Assembly: GCF_000420065.1 (NCBI RefSeq)
Contig: NZ_ATUF01000002.1
Coordinates: 248,001 to 312,000 of the forward strand
Length of the DNA stretch: 64,000 bases
Direction of reading: 5' to 3'
Source of the DNA: Varibaculum cambriense DSM 15806
GTDB lineage: Bacteria; Actinomycetota; Actinomycetes; Actinomycetales; Actinomycetaceae
Positions 27,294 through 34,932 of the stretch are shown piece after piece; the stretch's first letter is position 1; the number at the start of each line of letters is the position of its first letter. The notes beneath the pieces were generated by a model. That model was not told where the DNA came from, ran no database searches, and saw nothing but the letters and a program-made list of their open reading frames with translations. The translations under genes and the position numbers were made by a program.

Positions 27294-27498
27294 GGGTTGG
27301 GCTGTAAAAGTACTCGGGGGACCCCGGTGAGCCTTGCTGCGCTCGGCTCAAGCCCCCTCTCTCGCATCTTTTACAGCCCAACCCTTATGCGCGGGGGTTA
27401 GGTTTTATCCGAGTAGGTGCGGTGGGCATAAGAATTCGGAAAACGTCGCTACGTTTTCCGATTTCTTGGGCAGGAGGAAAAACCTAGCCCCCGCGCTA
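27294..27498. repeat. Palindromic intergenic element, copy 2
   Basis: This copy has the same two-domain architecture as 5351-5556, again between convergent 3' ends (dapD and the NarL-type regulator). Domain A is closed by a perfect 17-bp stem (27294-27310 with 27368-27384), whose outer part (GGGTTGGGCTG) is unrelated to copy 1 but still paired. Domain B is closed by an 18-bp stem with one G-U (27389-27406 with 27479-27496) and contains a 17-bp hairpin (27430-27446 with 27451-27467, one mismatch) of different sequence from copy 1. Linkers such as TATCCGAGTAGGYGCGGTGG and TTTCTTGGGC are conserved. Confidence 0.82.
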
Positions 27499-27588
27499 AC
27501 CAGATGCGAAAAAAGGCTAGGTTCCGTGTGCCAATTTCGCACAAACTCCCCGAGTACTTTTACCACCCGCCCCTTACCCAGGGACTGA

Positions 27589-28254
27589 CTACGACTGATG
27601 GCGCCAAGCGGCGGAGCGTTGACTGGCCACCCAGGCAGCCACCTGCGTGCGACGCTGCAGCCCCATTTTGGCCAGCAGCGAAGTGATGTGGTTCTTTACA
27701 GTTTTCTCCGCGACCCCGAGTTTTTCACCGATTTCTCGGTTAGAAAGACCATCTCCAATTAGGTTTAATACTTTGCGTTCTGCCGGCGTCAGATTCGCGG
27801 TGGGGTCTTCGTTCCCGGCACGGCGACGGGTTACGGTACGGTCGTCCAGCAGTACCCGTCCTCCTACTACCGCCCGAATAACATCGGTAATTTCGGCTCC
27901 GCGTACAGTTTTCAATACGTAGGCTTTCGCCCCGGCCTGCAGGGATTCTGCTAAGGCATCGTCATCATCAAAACTGGTAAGCACAATTGCCAGGGAATCC
28001 GGCGATACTTCCCGCAATTGTTTCATCACATCAATGCCGGTTCCATCGGGCATTTGTAAATCTACGAGCACCACATCTGGACATACCAGTTCGGCGCGGC
28101 GTACCGCATCCTCCACGGTTCCCGCTTCGGCCACTACCTCCATGCCGACAGTGCGATCTACGATTTCGGCAATCCCCCGACGCACAATTTCATGGTCATC
28201 AATAATCATTACCCGCGTGGGTTCTTCTACTGTCTGCGATTGCTGCATCTTCAC
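27589..28254 (-). CDS. NarL/LuxR-family response regulator (orphan)
   Basis: The 221-aa regulator has a receiver domain (VMIIDDHEIVRRGIAEIV; acceptor Asp in VVLVDLQMPDGTG; lysine in AYVLKTVRGAE) and a C-terminal LuxR helix-turn-helix (LTPAERKVLNLIGDGLSNRE; LGVAEKTVKNHITSLLAKMG). It resembles DevR/DosR-type actinobacterial regulators. No histidine kinase gene is adjacent, so its partner is encoded elsewhere. Its 3' end faces the palindromic element copy 2. Confidence 0.92.
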   Translation of the reverse strand: MKMQQSQTVEEPTRVMIIDDHEIVRRGIAEIVDRTVGMEVVAEAGTVEDAVRRAELVCPDVVLVDLQMPDGTGIDVMKQLREVSPDSLAIVLTSFDDDDALAESLQAGAKAYVLKTVRGAEITDVIRAVVGGRVLLDDRTVTRRRAGNEDPTANLTPAERKVLNLIGDGLSNREIGEKLGVAEKTVKNHITSLLAKMGLQRRTQVAAWVASQRSAAWRHQS

Positions 28255-28406
28255 TCTTTGATTCTACCTAATCCTCTCAGCAGGCAAATAACCTTTCCGC
28301 AAAGTTGCACCTAGTGAGGTAGAAAAAACTCCAAACACTCAGGTACTTCCGGGTAACGGTGGCTTTTACATTTACCAAACCCAGATTACAAGCTTTAGGG
28401 GGACAG

Positions 28407-29315
28407 CTAATCCTGCAGTGGTTGACACTGCGGACAGTAGGTGGCGGTACGTCCAGATTGTTGCAGTTTCTCCAAGGTGGTGCCACAAGTTTTACAACTC
28501 TCACCACCGCGTCCGTAAACCTTTAATTCTTGCTCGAAATACCCGGGGTTGCCGCTGGTGTCCACATAAAGCTCATCGAAAGAGGTTCCGCCGTGTTTGA
28601 TTGCGGTTTTCATGATTGCTCCGGCGGTTTTAAACAGTTCTTGGATCTGTGCTTCCGAAAGCGAATCTGCTCTTTGCCCCGGGTTGATTCCGGAAGCGAA
28701 CAAAGTTTCATCAGCATAAATATTGCCGATTCCCGAAACTAACTTTTGATCCAATAAGGAGTGCTTAATAGAACTCTTCCGCTTGCGAACCGTGGAGGAA
28801 ATTTTTTCTAAATCGACATTGGGATCGAGGGCGTCCCGGGCAACATTCAATTCCACATTGCGGGGAACTAGGTGGGATCCTGCTCCCAGTCCTCCCGGTT
28901 TCTTATCCCTGGTCTCTACCAGGGGTTCTACTACCATCCGTCCGAAAGTACGCTGATCTACAAAATTGACGGTTCTGTCGTCTTCCATAGTCAATCGCAC
29001 CCGCAGATGTCCCTGGTTTTTGTGGGACAGTTCTATCTGCGGTTGGTTAATCAGCAACTGACCAGACATTCCCAAATGAATCACTAAAGAATACAGGGTT
29101 TGTTGGCCTTCTCGATCCTCACCGAGCAACCACAAAAACTTACCGCGCCGCACTGCAGCGGTGATAGTCCACCCTTCTAGAGCAGCACAAAATCGTTTAA
29201 TGTCCTGGCCACGCAAAGAACCGGGAAAGAAAACTTCGACTTCTTTTATTTTGGCGCCCAGCAGCTGTTTTTCTAAGCCGCGCCGCACGACCTCAACTTC
29301 TGGCAATTCTGGCAT
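28407..29315 (-). CDS. mutM: Formamidopyrimidine-DNA glycosylase (Fpg/MutM)
   Basis: This 302-aa base-excision repair enzyme removes 8-oxoguanine and formamidopyrimidines. The catalytic N-terminus is intact (PELPEVEVVRRGL after Met; Pro2 and Glu3). A helix-two-turn-helix region follows (DQKLVSGIGNIYADETLFAS), and a C-terminal zinc finger has CKTCG and CPQC cysteine pairs. It lies 55 nt after rnc on the same strand, a usual actinobacterial order (rnc-mutM). Confidence 0.96.
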   Translation of the reverse strand: MPELPEVEVVRRGLEKQLLGAKIKEVEVFFPGSLRGQDIKRFCAALEGWTITAAVRRGKFLWLLGEDREGQQTLYSLVIHLGMSGQLLINQPQIELSHKNQGHLRVRLTMEDDRTVNFVDQRTFGRMVVEPLVETRDKKPGGLGAGSHLVPRNVELNVARDALDPNVDLEKISSTVRKRKSSIKHSLLDQKLVSGIGNIYADETLFASGINPGQRADSLSEAQIQELFKTAGAIMKTAIKHGGTSFDELYVDTSGNPGYFEQELKVYGRGGESCKTCGTTLEKLQQSGRTATYCPQCQPLQD

Positions 29316-29370
29316 TTTTCAGTTCCCCTCAAAACCTAAAGTAACCATCTAACTTTGATTGACAAACGCC

Positions 29371-30090
29371 TTAAAAACCTAGGGGGGTGGTTACCCCGTG
29401 TTCTTCCCGCAAGGCCATAACCGCCTGGCGGGCGGCCTCATGTTCCGCTACTTTTTTGGAACGTCCCTTGCCGGATCCAATGACCCGGTCCCCGATTAGA
29501 GCTCGAGCCGTAAAGCGCCGGTCATGATCTGGACCGGTACCTTCTACCGCGAACTCTACACTACGTACCCCTAACTGACCAGTAAGTTCTTGTAAAGTAG
29601 TCTTCCAGTCCATGACTGCTCCCCGCTCTAGAGCGTGATCCAGCAAGTCCTGCAACAAGTTTTCAACTACTTTGCGAGTGGCTTCTAATCCATGGCACAG
29701 ATAGGTAGCCCCAATCATCGCTTCTACCGTGTCGGAAAGAATCGAATCTTTTTCTCGACCTTTGGTTTTTTCTTCTCCCCGCCCTAGCAGTATGAATTCT
29801 CCCAGATTGATATCGCGGGCGACCCGCGCCAACGCGGGCTGTGAAACCGTGGCCGAACGCATTTTTGCTAAATGCCCCTCGGGGTGAGTGGGATAGGTTT
29901 GGTAAAGACGTTCGGTAACTATTAGCTGTAAAACCGCGTCTCCCAAGAACTCTAGACGCTCATTATTGGGCAGATTATCTTGCTCGTGTGCAAAAGAACG
30001 ATGAGTAAGCGCCAATACCACCATCTCGGGGTCTAGCTCGATCCCCCATCTGGTTAGCAGCTCCGCTAAATCTTGCGAACCGCGACTCAT
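29371..30090 (-). CDS. rnc: Ribonuclease III
   Basis: The 239-aa double-strand-specific endonuclease matures rRNA and processes mRNA. The catalytic motif NERLEFLGDAVL (residues ~42-53), the second acidic cluster SDTVEAMIGA and a C-terminal double-stranded-RNA binding domain (DWKTTLQELTGQ; SKKVAEHEAARQAV) are present. Its ATG overlaps the stop of the DUF177 gene by 4 nt (ATGA), so the two are translationally coupled. No rpmF lies between them, unlike in many bacteria. Confidence 0.96.
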   Translation of the reverse strand: MSRGSQDLAELLTRWGIELDPEMVVLALTHRSFAHEQDNLPNNERLEFLGDAVLQLIVTERLYQTYPTHPEGHLAKMRSATVSQPALARVARDINLGEFILLGRGEEKTKGREKDSILSDTVEAMIGATYLCHGLEATRKVVENLLQDLLDHALERGAVMDWKTTLQELTGQLGVRSVEFAVEGTGPDHDRRFTARALIGDRVIGSGKGRSKKVAEHEAARQAVMALREEHGVTTPLGF

Positions 30091-30677
30091 TCGTCCTTTT
30101 TCTCCTGTTCATCAAATAGGTTCGCTAGCACCGACCAACGCGGATCGATCTTTTCGTGGTGATGACCCGCTTCAGCCTTTGCCAGCATGATTCCACATTC
30201 GGGGCAAAGACCCGGACAGTCGGGACTACACAGCACCGAATAGGGAATCTGTGGCACGATGGCGTCTATCAACAGTGGCTCGAGATCCAAACGCGAATCT
30301 GGCTGCACCTGATAGGCCTCGTCCAAATCAGCATACACGCTTGAGTCGTCACTCACCTCATTTAGCAGGTGTGCGAGTTCCTCGGGATAGTAGTAGACCC
30401 GACTCAAGGAAAAATCCAGGGATTTTTCTAGCGGTTGCAGACAGCGTACGCACTTCCCTTCCGCGCGGGCAGCTCCGTTAACGCTCAGGGATACGCCCTC
30501 GGAAATTGCCACCGCCAGCAGCTGTAACTCTAGGGACTGTCCAGCCGGAACCGCCATATCTTCGGTACCAATCGCCTTAGGTAAAGTTACCTGCAGCTGC
30601 CAAGTTTTACTATCCCCCTCGCTAGAACCTAAACCGGTTAGCTCCAGCGGGATCGTGGCTTTCTTAACTTGCTTCAT
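30087..30677 (-). CDS. DUF177/YceD-family protein
   Basis: The 196-aa protein contains the DUF177 cysteine pattern: CVRCLQPL near residue 78 and CSPDCPGLCPECG near residues 154-166. YceD-family proteins are linked to 23S rRNA and large-subunit maturation, and usually sit beside rpmF and rnc. Here the gene overlaps rnc by 4 nt, with rpmF absent. Start ATG 30677 encodes MKQVKKATIPLELTGLG. Confidence 0.9.
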   Translation of the reverse strand: MKQVKKATIPLELTGLGSSEGDSKTWQLQVTLPKAIGTEDMAVPAGQSLELQLLAVAISEGVSLSVNGAARAEGKCVRCLQPLEKSLDFSLSRVYYYPEELAHLLNEVSDDSSVYADLDEAYQVQPDSRLDLEPLLIDAIVPQIPYSVLCSPDCPGLCPECGIMLAKAEAGHHHEKIDPRWSVLANLFDEQEKKDE

Positions 30678-30732
30678 GCCCCTCAGCCTAAGGGGTATTC
30701 TGCCGTGGCGCCAGCAAGCCCACCCTCAGTTA

Positions 30733-31422
30733 CTAGAACTGGGGGCGCTCCTGGCGTGAAAACTGGGCACGCCCGTTATGGGTTTGCTCTGCAATTGCTC
30801 CCAGCAGTTCCTCCAGTTGAGAAAGTGCCTGGTTGACGTATTGGTCAGACTGATCCATAAAATCTTTGGCTTCCGCGCGAGCGCCATCGATGGTCTGCTC
30901 CGCTGCTTGTTTCGCCTCGCGGTAAACGTTCTCTTTAGAAATCAACTGGTCGGCACGCTGACGTGCCTCCTGCAAAATCTGCGCTGCCTGCTCATTGGCT
31001 TGGGCCACGGTCTCTTCCGCCTGGGCACTGGCATGCGCAATCGCCGATTCTGCCTGCCGGTTGGCGTCAGCGACAGTCTCCTGAGCCTGCGTATTTGCCT
31101 GCGCAATAGTCTGTTCTGCGTTCTGGTTCGCTTCGCTAGTTACCCGTGCCGCTTCCGCGCGCGCATCGGAAATCGTCTGCTCTGCTTCTTCATCGGCGGC
31201 ATCTAGCACCTTATTAGCATCGGCCACAATCCGATCCGCGTTAACCAAGTCAGCCGGGAGTGCCGCGCGCGCATTATCGAGCAGCTCCACCCCTTCGGCC
31301 TGATTAATCATTACCGAAGCAGAGAAGGGAACGCTGCGTCCCGCCTCAATCATCTCGGTGAGCCGGTCAAGGACTGCAATCACATCTGATGGTGCGTACT
31401 GGGGTTCTTCCTGGGGTTCCAT
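30733..31422 (-). CDS. DivIVA-like coiled-coil protein (SepIVA-like)
   Basis: The 229-aa protein has an N-terminal VIAVLDRLTEMIEAGRSVPF segment typical of SepIVA/Rv2927c-type actinobacterial division proteins. Residues ~60-200 are an Ala/Gln/Glu-rich coiled coil built of ~11- to 14-residue repeats (AEQTIxxAxAQA). The neighbourhood (coaD upstream; DUF177 and rnc downstream) matches Rv2927c-Rv2926c-Rv2925c in mycobacteria. A role in septum and side-wall growth is inferred by family. ATG 31422 has AAGGAAGG upstream. Confidence 0.82.
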   Translation of the reverse strand: MEPQEEPQYAPSDVIAVLDRLTEMIEAGRSVPFSASVMINQAEGVELLDNARAALPADLVNADRIVADANKVLDAADEEAEQTISDARAEAARVTSEANQNAEQTIAQANTQAQETVADANRQAESAIAHASAQAEETVAQANEQAAQILQEARQRADQLISKENVYREAKQAAEQTIDGARAEAKDFMDQSDQYVNQALSQLEELLGAIAEQTHNGRAQFSRQERPQF

Positions 31423-31437
31423 ATTTTTCCTTCCTTT

Positions 31438-31962
31438 TTAGGCTGACGGGTTCGCTAGTTCGCGGGTAGGGTTACCATTTTCCGAGGACGCATCGAATTC
31501 TCGCTGCAGTGCCTGGGCTACTTCGGGGGGAACAAATCCGGAAACGTCTCCTCCATAAGCAGCTATTTCTTTAACTACCGAGGACGAGATCAAAGCATTT
31601 TCGGGAGAAGTGGGAATCAAAATAGTGTCAATCCCGGAAAGTTGCCGGTTAGCGAAAGCCTGAGTCATTTCACTGTCAGTGTCTTTAGAGTTACGAATCC
31701 CTTTCACCAGCGCTGCTGCCTGATAGCGGGTTGCGAGGTCACAAGCTAGCCCCTCCCAGGTAACTACCTGCACATTCGCTAGATCCTCGGTGGATTGGAC
31801 TATAAACTCTTCGCGTTTGCGGGCGGGGAAAAGGTAGGTCTTCTTGGAATTTTTGGCTACCGCCACGATCACGCGATCAAAAATATTGGCTGCGCGGGTA
31901 ATAACGTCCAGATGCCCAAAGGTAAGGGGGTCGTAGGATCCTACGCAGACAACAGTACTCAT
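31438..31962 (-). CDS. coaD: Phosphopantetheine adenylyltransferase
   Basis: This enzyme catalyses the penultimate step of coenzyme A synthesis. ATG 31962 (MSTVVCVGSYDPLTFGHLDV) is preferred over a GTG at 31986 because it aligns with the family start and gives 174 aa, against a usual ~160. The nucleotidyltransferase motif T-x-G-H and the ISSSVVKEIA motif near residue 125 are present, as is KGIRNSKD for substrate binding. It lies 64 nt after rsmD on the same strand, the common rsmD-coaD order. Confidence 0.95.
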   Translation of the reverse strand: MSTVVCVGSYDPLTFGHLDVITRAANIFDRVIVAVAKNSKKTYLFPARKREEFIVQSTEDLANVQVVTWEGLACDLATRYQAAALVKGIRNSKDTDSEMTQAFANRQLSGIDTILIPTSPENALISSSVVKEIAAYGGDVSGFVPPEVAQALQREFDASSENGNPTRELANPSA

Positions 31963-32025
31963 AGCTTCCAAAATACCGGTAAGCACTCACTGTATGCGGC
32001 GTCCCACGCGGGTAGATAGGGAAAA

Positions 32026-32628
32026 CTAGGCTTCTCCTACCCCATTTTCCGGGTATTCGAGGGCGGGACGCAGAAGGTATACCGCACTTTCTCCGTACAG
32101 TTTGCGCGATTCCTCCTCCCAGTGCTCCGTTTGCCAATCGGGAGCCTCGTCTCGCGCTGAACGTTCCACCACTATCCAGGCATCCGGGTCACAAAGCGGG
32201 TGCAGCTGGTCTAACACTTCCAGAATTTCGCTATTTTTCATAGCATAGGGCGGATCAATAAAAACCAATTCCCACTGCGGGTTGGGGTTGGCTCCTAGAA
32301 GCCGCGACCCCAAGAAAGTCAGAGCTGATTGCACATAGAGCTTTGCGGGGGCAAAAACCGGGGAAGAGCCACGATTCTTGCGGATTATTTTGGCGGCACT
32401 TTGCGCGCGATCTACCAAATCCAAGCTGAGCGCCCCGCGTGATAAAGACTCAAAACCGTAAGCTCCTGACCCGGCAAAAAGATCCAAAACGCAGGCATCT
32501 TCCGTGGCTCCGCGAGATTGCAGGGCAGAGAAAATTGCTTCCCGAACTCGGTCTTGAGTGGGGCGCGTACCCGAGGAGGGTACGGCTAGCTGAGTACCTC
32601 GGGCAGTTCCAGCTATTATTCTCATCAT
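32026..32628 (-). CDS. rsmD: 16S rRNA (guanine966-N2)-methyltransferase RsmD
   Basis: The 200-aa Rossmann-fold methyltransferase starts MMRIIAGTARG (the second ATG may be the true start). The SAM-binding motif VLDLFAGSGAYGFESLSRGA and catalytic DPPY in FIDPPYAMK are intact. RPTQDRVREAIFSAL is the family's N-terminal signature. It is in line with recG upstream and coaD downstream. Confidence 0.95.
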   Translation of the reverse strand: MMRIIAGTARGTQLAVPSSGTRPTQDRVREAIFSALQSRGATEDACVLDLFAGSGAYGFESLSRGALSLDLVDRAQSAAKIIRKNRGSSPVFAPAKLYVQSALTFLGSRLLGANPNPQWELVFIDPPYAMKNSEILEVLDQLHPLCDPDAWIVVERSARDEAPDWQTEHWEEESRKLYGESAVYLLRPALEYPENGVGEA

Positions 32629-32694
32629 GATGACAGTTTAACCCTAGCTAGGTTCATATTACAGCGGCTCCCGGTTATAACTTTCAAGGCACCG

Positions 32695-34932
32695 CTATCC
32701 GCGCTCTAAAAATTCTTGTTCTTCTTCGCTAACCCGTCGGGAGATCGCCTGCTGTAGCACTTGATGCTGTTGTAGCTGCGGATCGGCTTCCACCAGCCTC
32801 TTTGCATCTTTACGCGCCTGGGAAATAACTTTCTCGTCAGCCAGCAGATCCAAAATTTTTAGCGAGGACGCTCGACCCGATTGACTGTCTCCCAGAATGT
32901 TTCCGCTTTCGCGCAGCTGCAAATCAATAGCCGCCAGTTCGAAACCGTCGGTAGTTTTGGTGAAAGCATCGAGGCGGTTGCTGGCAAGAGTATCTGGCTG
33001 CGCCCCCGACCAGACCAGGCACACTCCCCCGAATTTGCCCCGCCCGATCCGCCCGCGCAGCTGATGCAACTGGGCGAGACCGAAACGGTCAGCGTCTAGA
33101 ATCACCATCATCGTCGCCTGGGGGACATCTACTCCCACTTCAATTACCGTGGTAGACACCAGTAGCGGCGTTTTCCCGCTAGTGAAATCAGCCATGGCGC
33201 GATCTTTTTCTTCCGCATCCATTTGTCCATGTAGCATCCCGATTTCGATTCCAGCTAACACCGGTAGTGCCTGCAACTGCCTGACGGTATCGTAAACGTT
33301 CGCGAGGGGTTCTTTTGCGGCTGCTGCAATATTCTCTGCGGCATCCTCGTCCTCTAAGAGGGTAGTACCCTCTTCGCTTTGCGCGCCGGGTTTAATCGCC
33401 GGACACACCACAAACACGCGATGACCAGCTTTGATTTCTTCGGCGGCGCGCTGCCAGGTACGTGCTGTCCAGCTCCGATTAGCGGTATTTACCCGGAAAG
33501 TCGCTACTTTTGCTCGCCCTGGAGGCATTCCCTGCAAGGTCATGAAATCCAGATCCCCAAAAGAGGTCATAGCTACGGAGCGCGGTATCGGGGTTGCGGT
33601 CATCACCAGCAAATGAGGAGTGCCCGATTCTGCCTGCCGCAACCGATCACGCTGCCGCACCCCAAACTTGTGTTGCTCGTCGATAACCACCACTCCGGGG
33701 GAGGTAAGTATTACGCGTTTAGAAAGCAACGCATGAGTTCCCACAATCAGCGCTGGCTGCCCCGTTTTAAGGGCATCTAAAGTGCGGCGTTTTTCCGCAG
33801 TGGGCATCGAGGAAGTCAGGCGGTAAATCGGGACTCCCTCGCCTCCGCGCAAAGTGAATCCTCCCGGCTGAGCATACTGCCCTAGCAGATTAGTGAGGGT
33901 AGAAAAATGCTGTTGTACCAAAACTTCGGTGGGCGCCATGAAAACCCCTTGCCGGCCACCATCTACAGCTCGCAGCATCGCCAGCAGCGACACTACGGTT
34001 TTACCGGAGCCCACATCCCCTTGTAATAACACATTCATCGGACGCGCAGATGCTATCCGCTGGCCAATATCGGCTAAAGCCTGCTGCTGGGAATCAGTTA
34101 AAGCAAAAGGCAACGTGGAGGCGACCTTCTCGGTAAAACCCTCGGATACCTCCTCTAGAATCGGGGCATCTTCGGCGAGTTCTTGACGCCGCTCGGCTAA
34201 AGCCGCCTGTAATACAAAGGCTTCTTCATAGCGAAAACGGTTGCGTGCTGCCTCGTAGTGCCCGCGAGTTTGCGGACGATGGATCTGCTCTAGAGCCGTA
34301 TTTAGTTCCAATAGTCCTTGCTCCACCCGAATATCGGCAGGGAGAGGATCATCCAAAGGTTGGGACTTTAATAACTCTAAAACCACGGCAATCGCTTTTT
34401 GCGTGGTCCAAGTCGGTAGCCCCGCCTTCGCGGGATAAATCGGTTCGGGACGCTGTGCCTGCACTTTAGCTGCCTGGTTGCTGGCGGCGTCCAGATTTTC
34501 ATCTTCTACCTCTTGATAGGAGGGGTGGGACAGTTGCAGACGTCCACGGTAAAGACTGGGGCGACCAGAAAATAGTTTTGTTTGCCCCACCTGCAGTTGT
34601 GAGGACATCCAGTTGATGAGATGCTGGCTTTTTGCCCAAAACACCGCATCCATCAGGGTTTCCCCGTCGCTTAGTTGCAGGGAAAGCATCCATTTTCCGC
34701 CGCGCGTGCGCCTTCGAGAAGAGTCAGCGATTTGGGCGATTACCGATTGCTCTTCCCCTAAAATGAGTCCAGAAAAAGCCGTGAGCTCCCCTAACTCGTG
34801 ATAGCGCCGCGGAAAGAAATACAGCAGTTCCAGGGGAGTTTTAATCCCAAATTTTTTTTCCAGTTTCCCGGCTGCCCGTCCCAAAATATTCTTTAGAGAT
34901 GCACCAGCTAGGGAGTTAGATTTGTTGCTCAC
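32695..34932 (-). CDS. recG: ATP-dependent DNA helicase RecG
   Basis: The 745-aa helicase remodels stalled replication forks. It has an N-terminal wedge/OB domain (residues ~60-180) and two RecA-like domains: Walker A LLQGDVGSGKTVV, Walker B/DExH as VVIDEQHKFG, motif III MTATPIPRS, and the late motif QLRGRIGRGKFGG. The GTG start overlaps the stop of the DAK2 gene by 4 nt (GTGA), indicating translational coupling. The product is slightly longer than typical (~690-740 aa). Confidence 0.96.
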   Translation of the reverse strand: MSNKSNSLAGASLKNILGRAAGKLEKKFGIKTPLELLYFFPRRYHELGELTAFSGLILGEEQSVIAQIADSSRRRTRGGKWMLSLQLSDGETLMDAVFWAKSQHLINWMSSQLQVGQTKLFSGRPSLYRGRLQLSHPSYQEVEDENLDAASNQAAKVQAQRPEPIYPAKAGLPTWTTQKAIAVVLELLKSQPLDDPLPADIRVEQGLLELNTALEQIHRPQTRGHYEAARNRFRYEEAFVLQAALAERRQELAEDAPILEEVSEGFTEKVASTLPFALTDSQQQALADIGQRIASARPMNVLLQGDVGSGKTVVSLLAMLRAVDGGRQGVFMAPTEVLVQQHFSTLTNLLGQYAQPGGFTLRGGEGVPIYRLTSSMPTAEKRRTLDALKTGQPALIVGTHALLSKRVILTSPGVVVIDEQHKFGVRQRDRLRQAESGTPHLLVMTATPIPRSVAMTSFGDLDFMTLQGMPPGRAKVATFRVNTANRSWTARTWQRAAEEIKAGHRVFVVCPAIKPGAQSEEGTTLLEDEDAAENIAAAAKEPLANVYDTVRQLQALPVLAGIEIGMLHGQMDAEEKDRAMADFTSGKTPLLVSTTVIEVGVDVPQATMMVILDADRFGLAQLHQLRGRIGRGKFGGVCLVWSGAQPDTLASNRLDAFTKTTDGFELAAIDLQLRESGNILGDSQSGRASSLKILDLLADEKVISQARKDAKRLVEADPQLQQHQVLQQAISRRVSEEEQEFLERG

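Noticed and set aside
29371-30677. Loss of rpmF between the DUF177 gene and rnc as a defect
   Set aside because: Several actinobacteria, including mycobacteria, lack rpmF at this place; it is not evidence of deletion.
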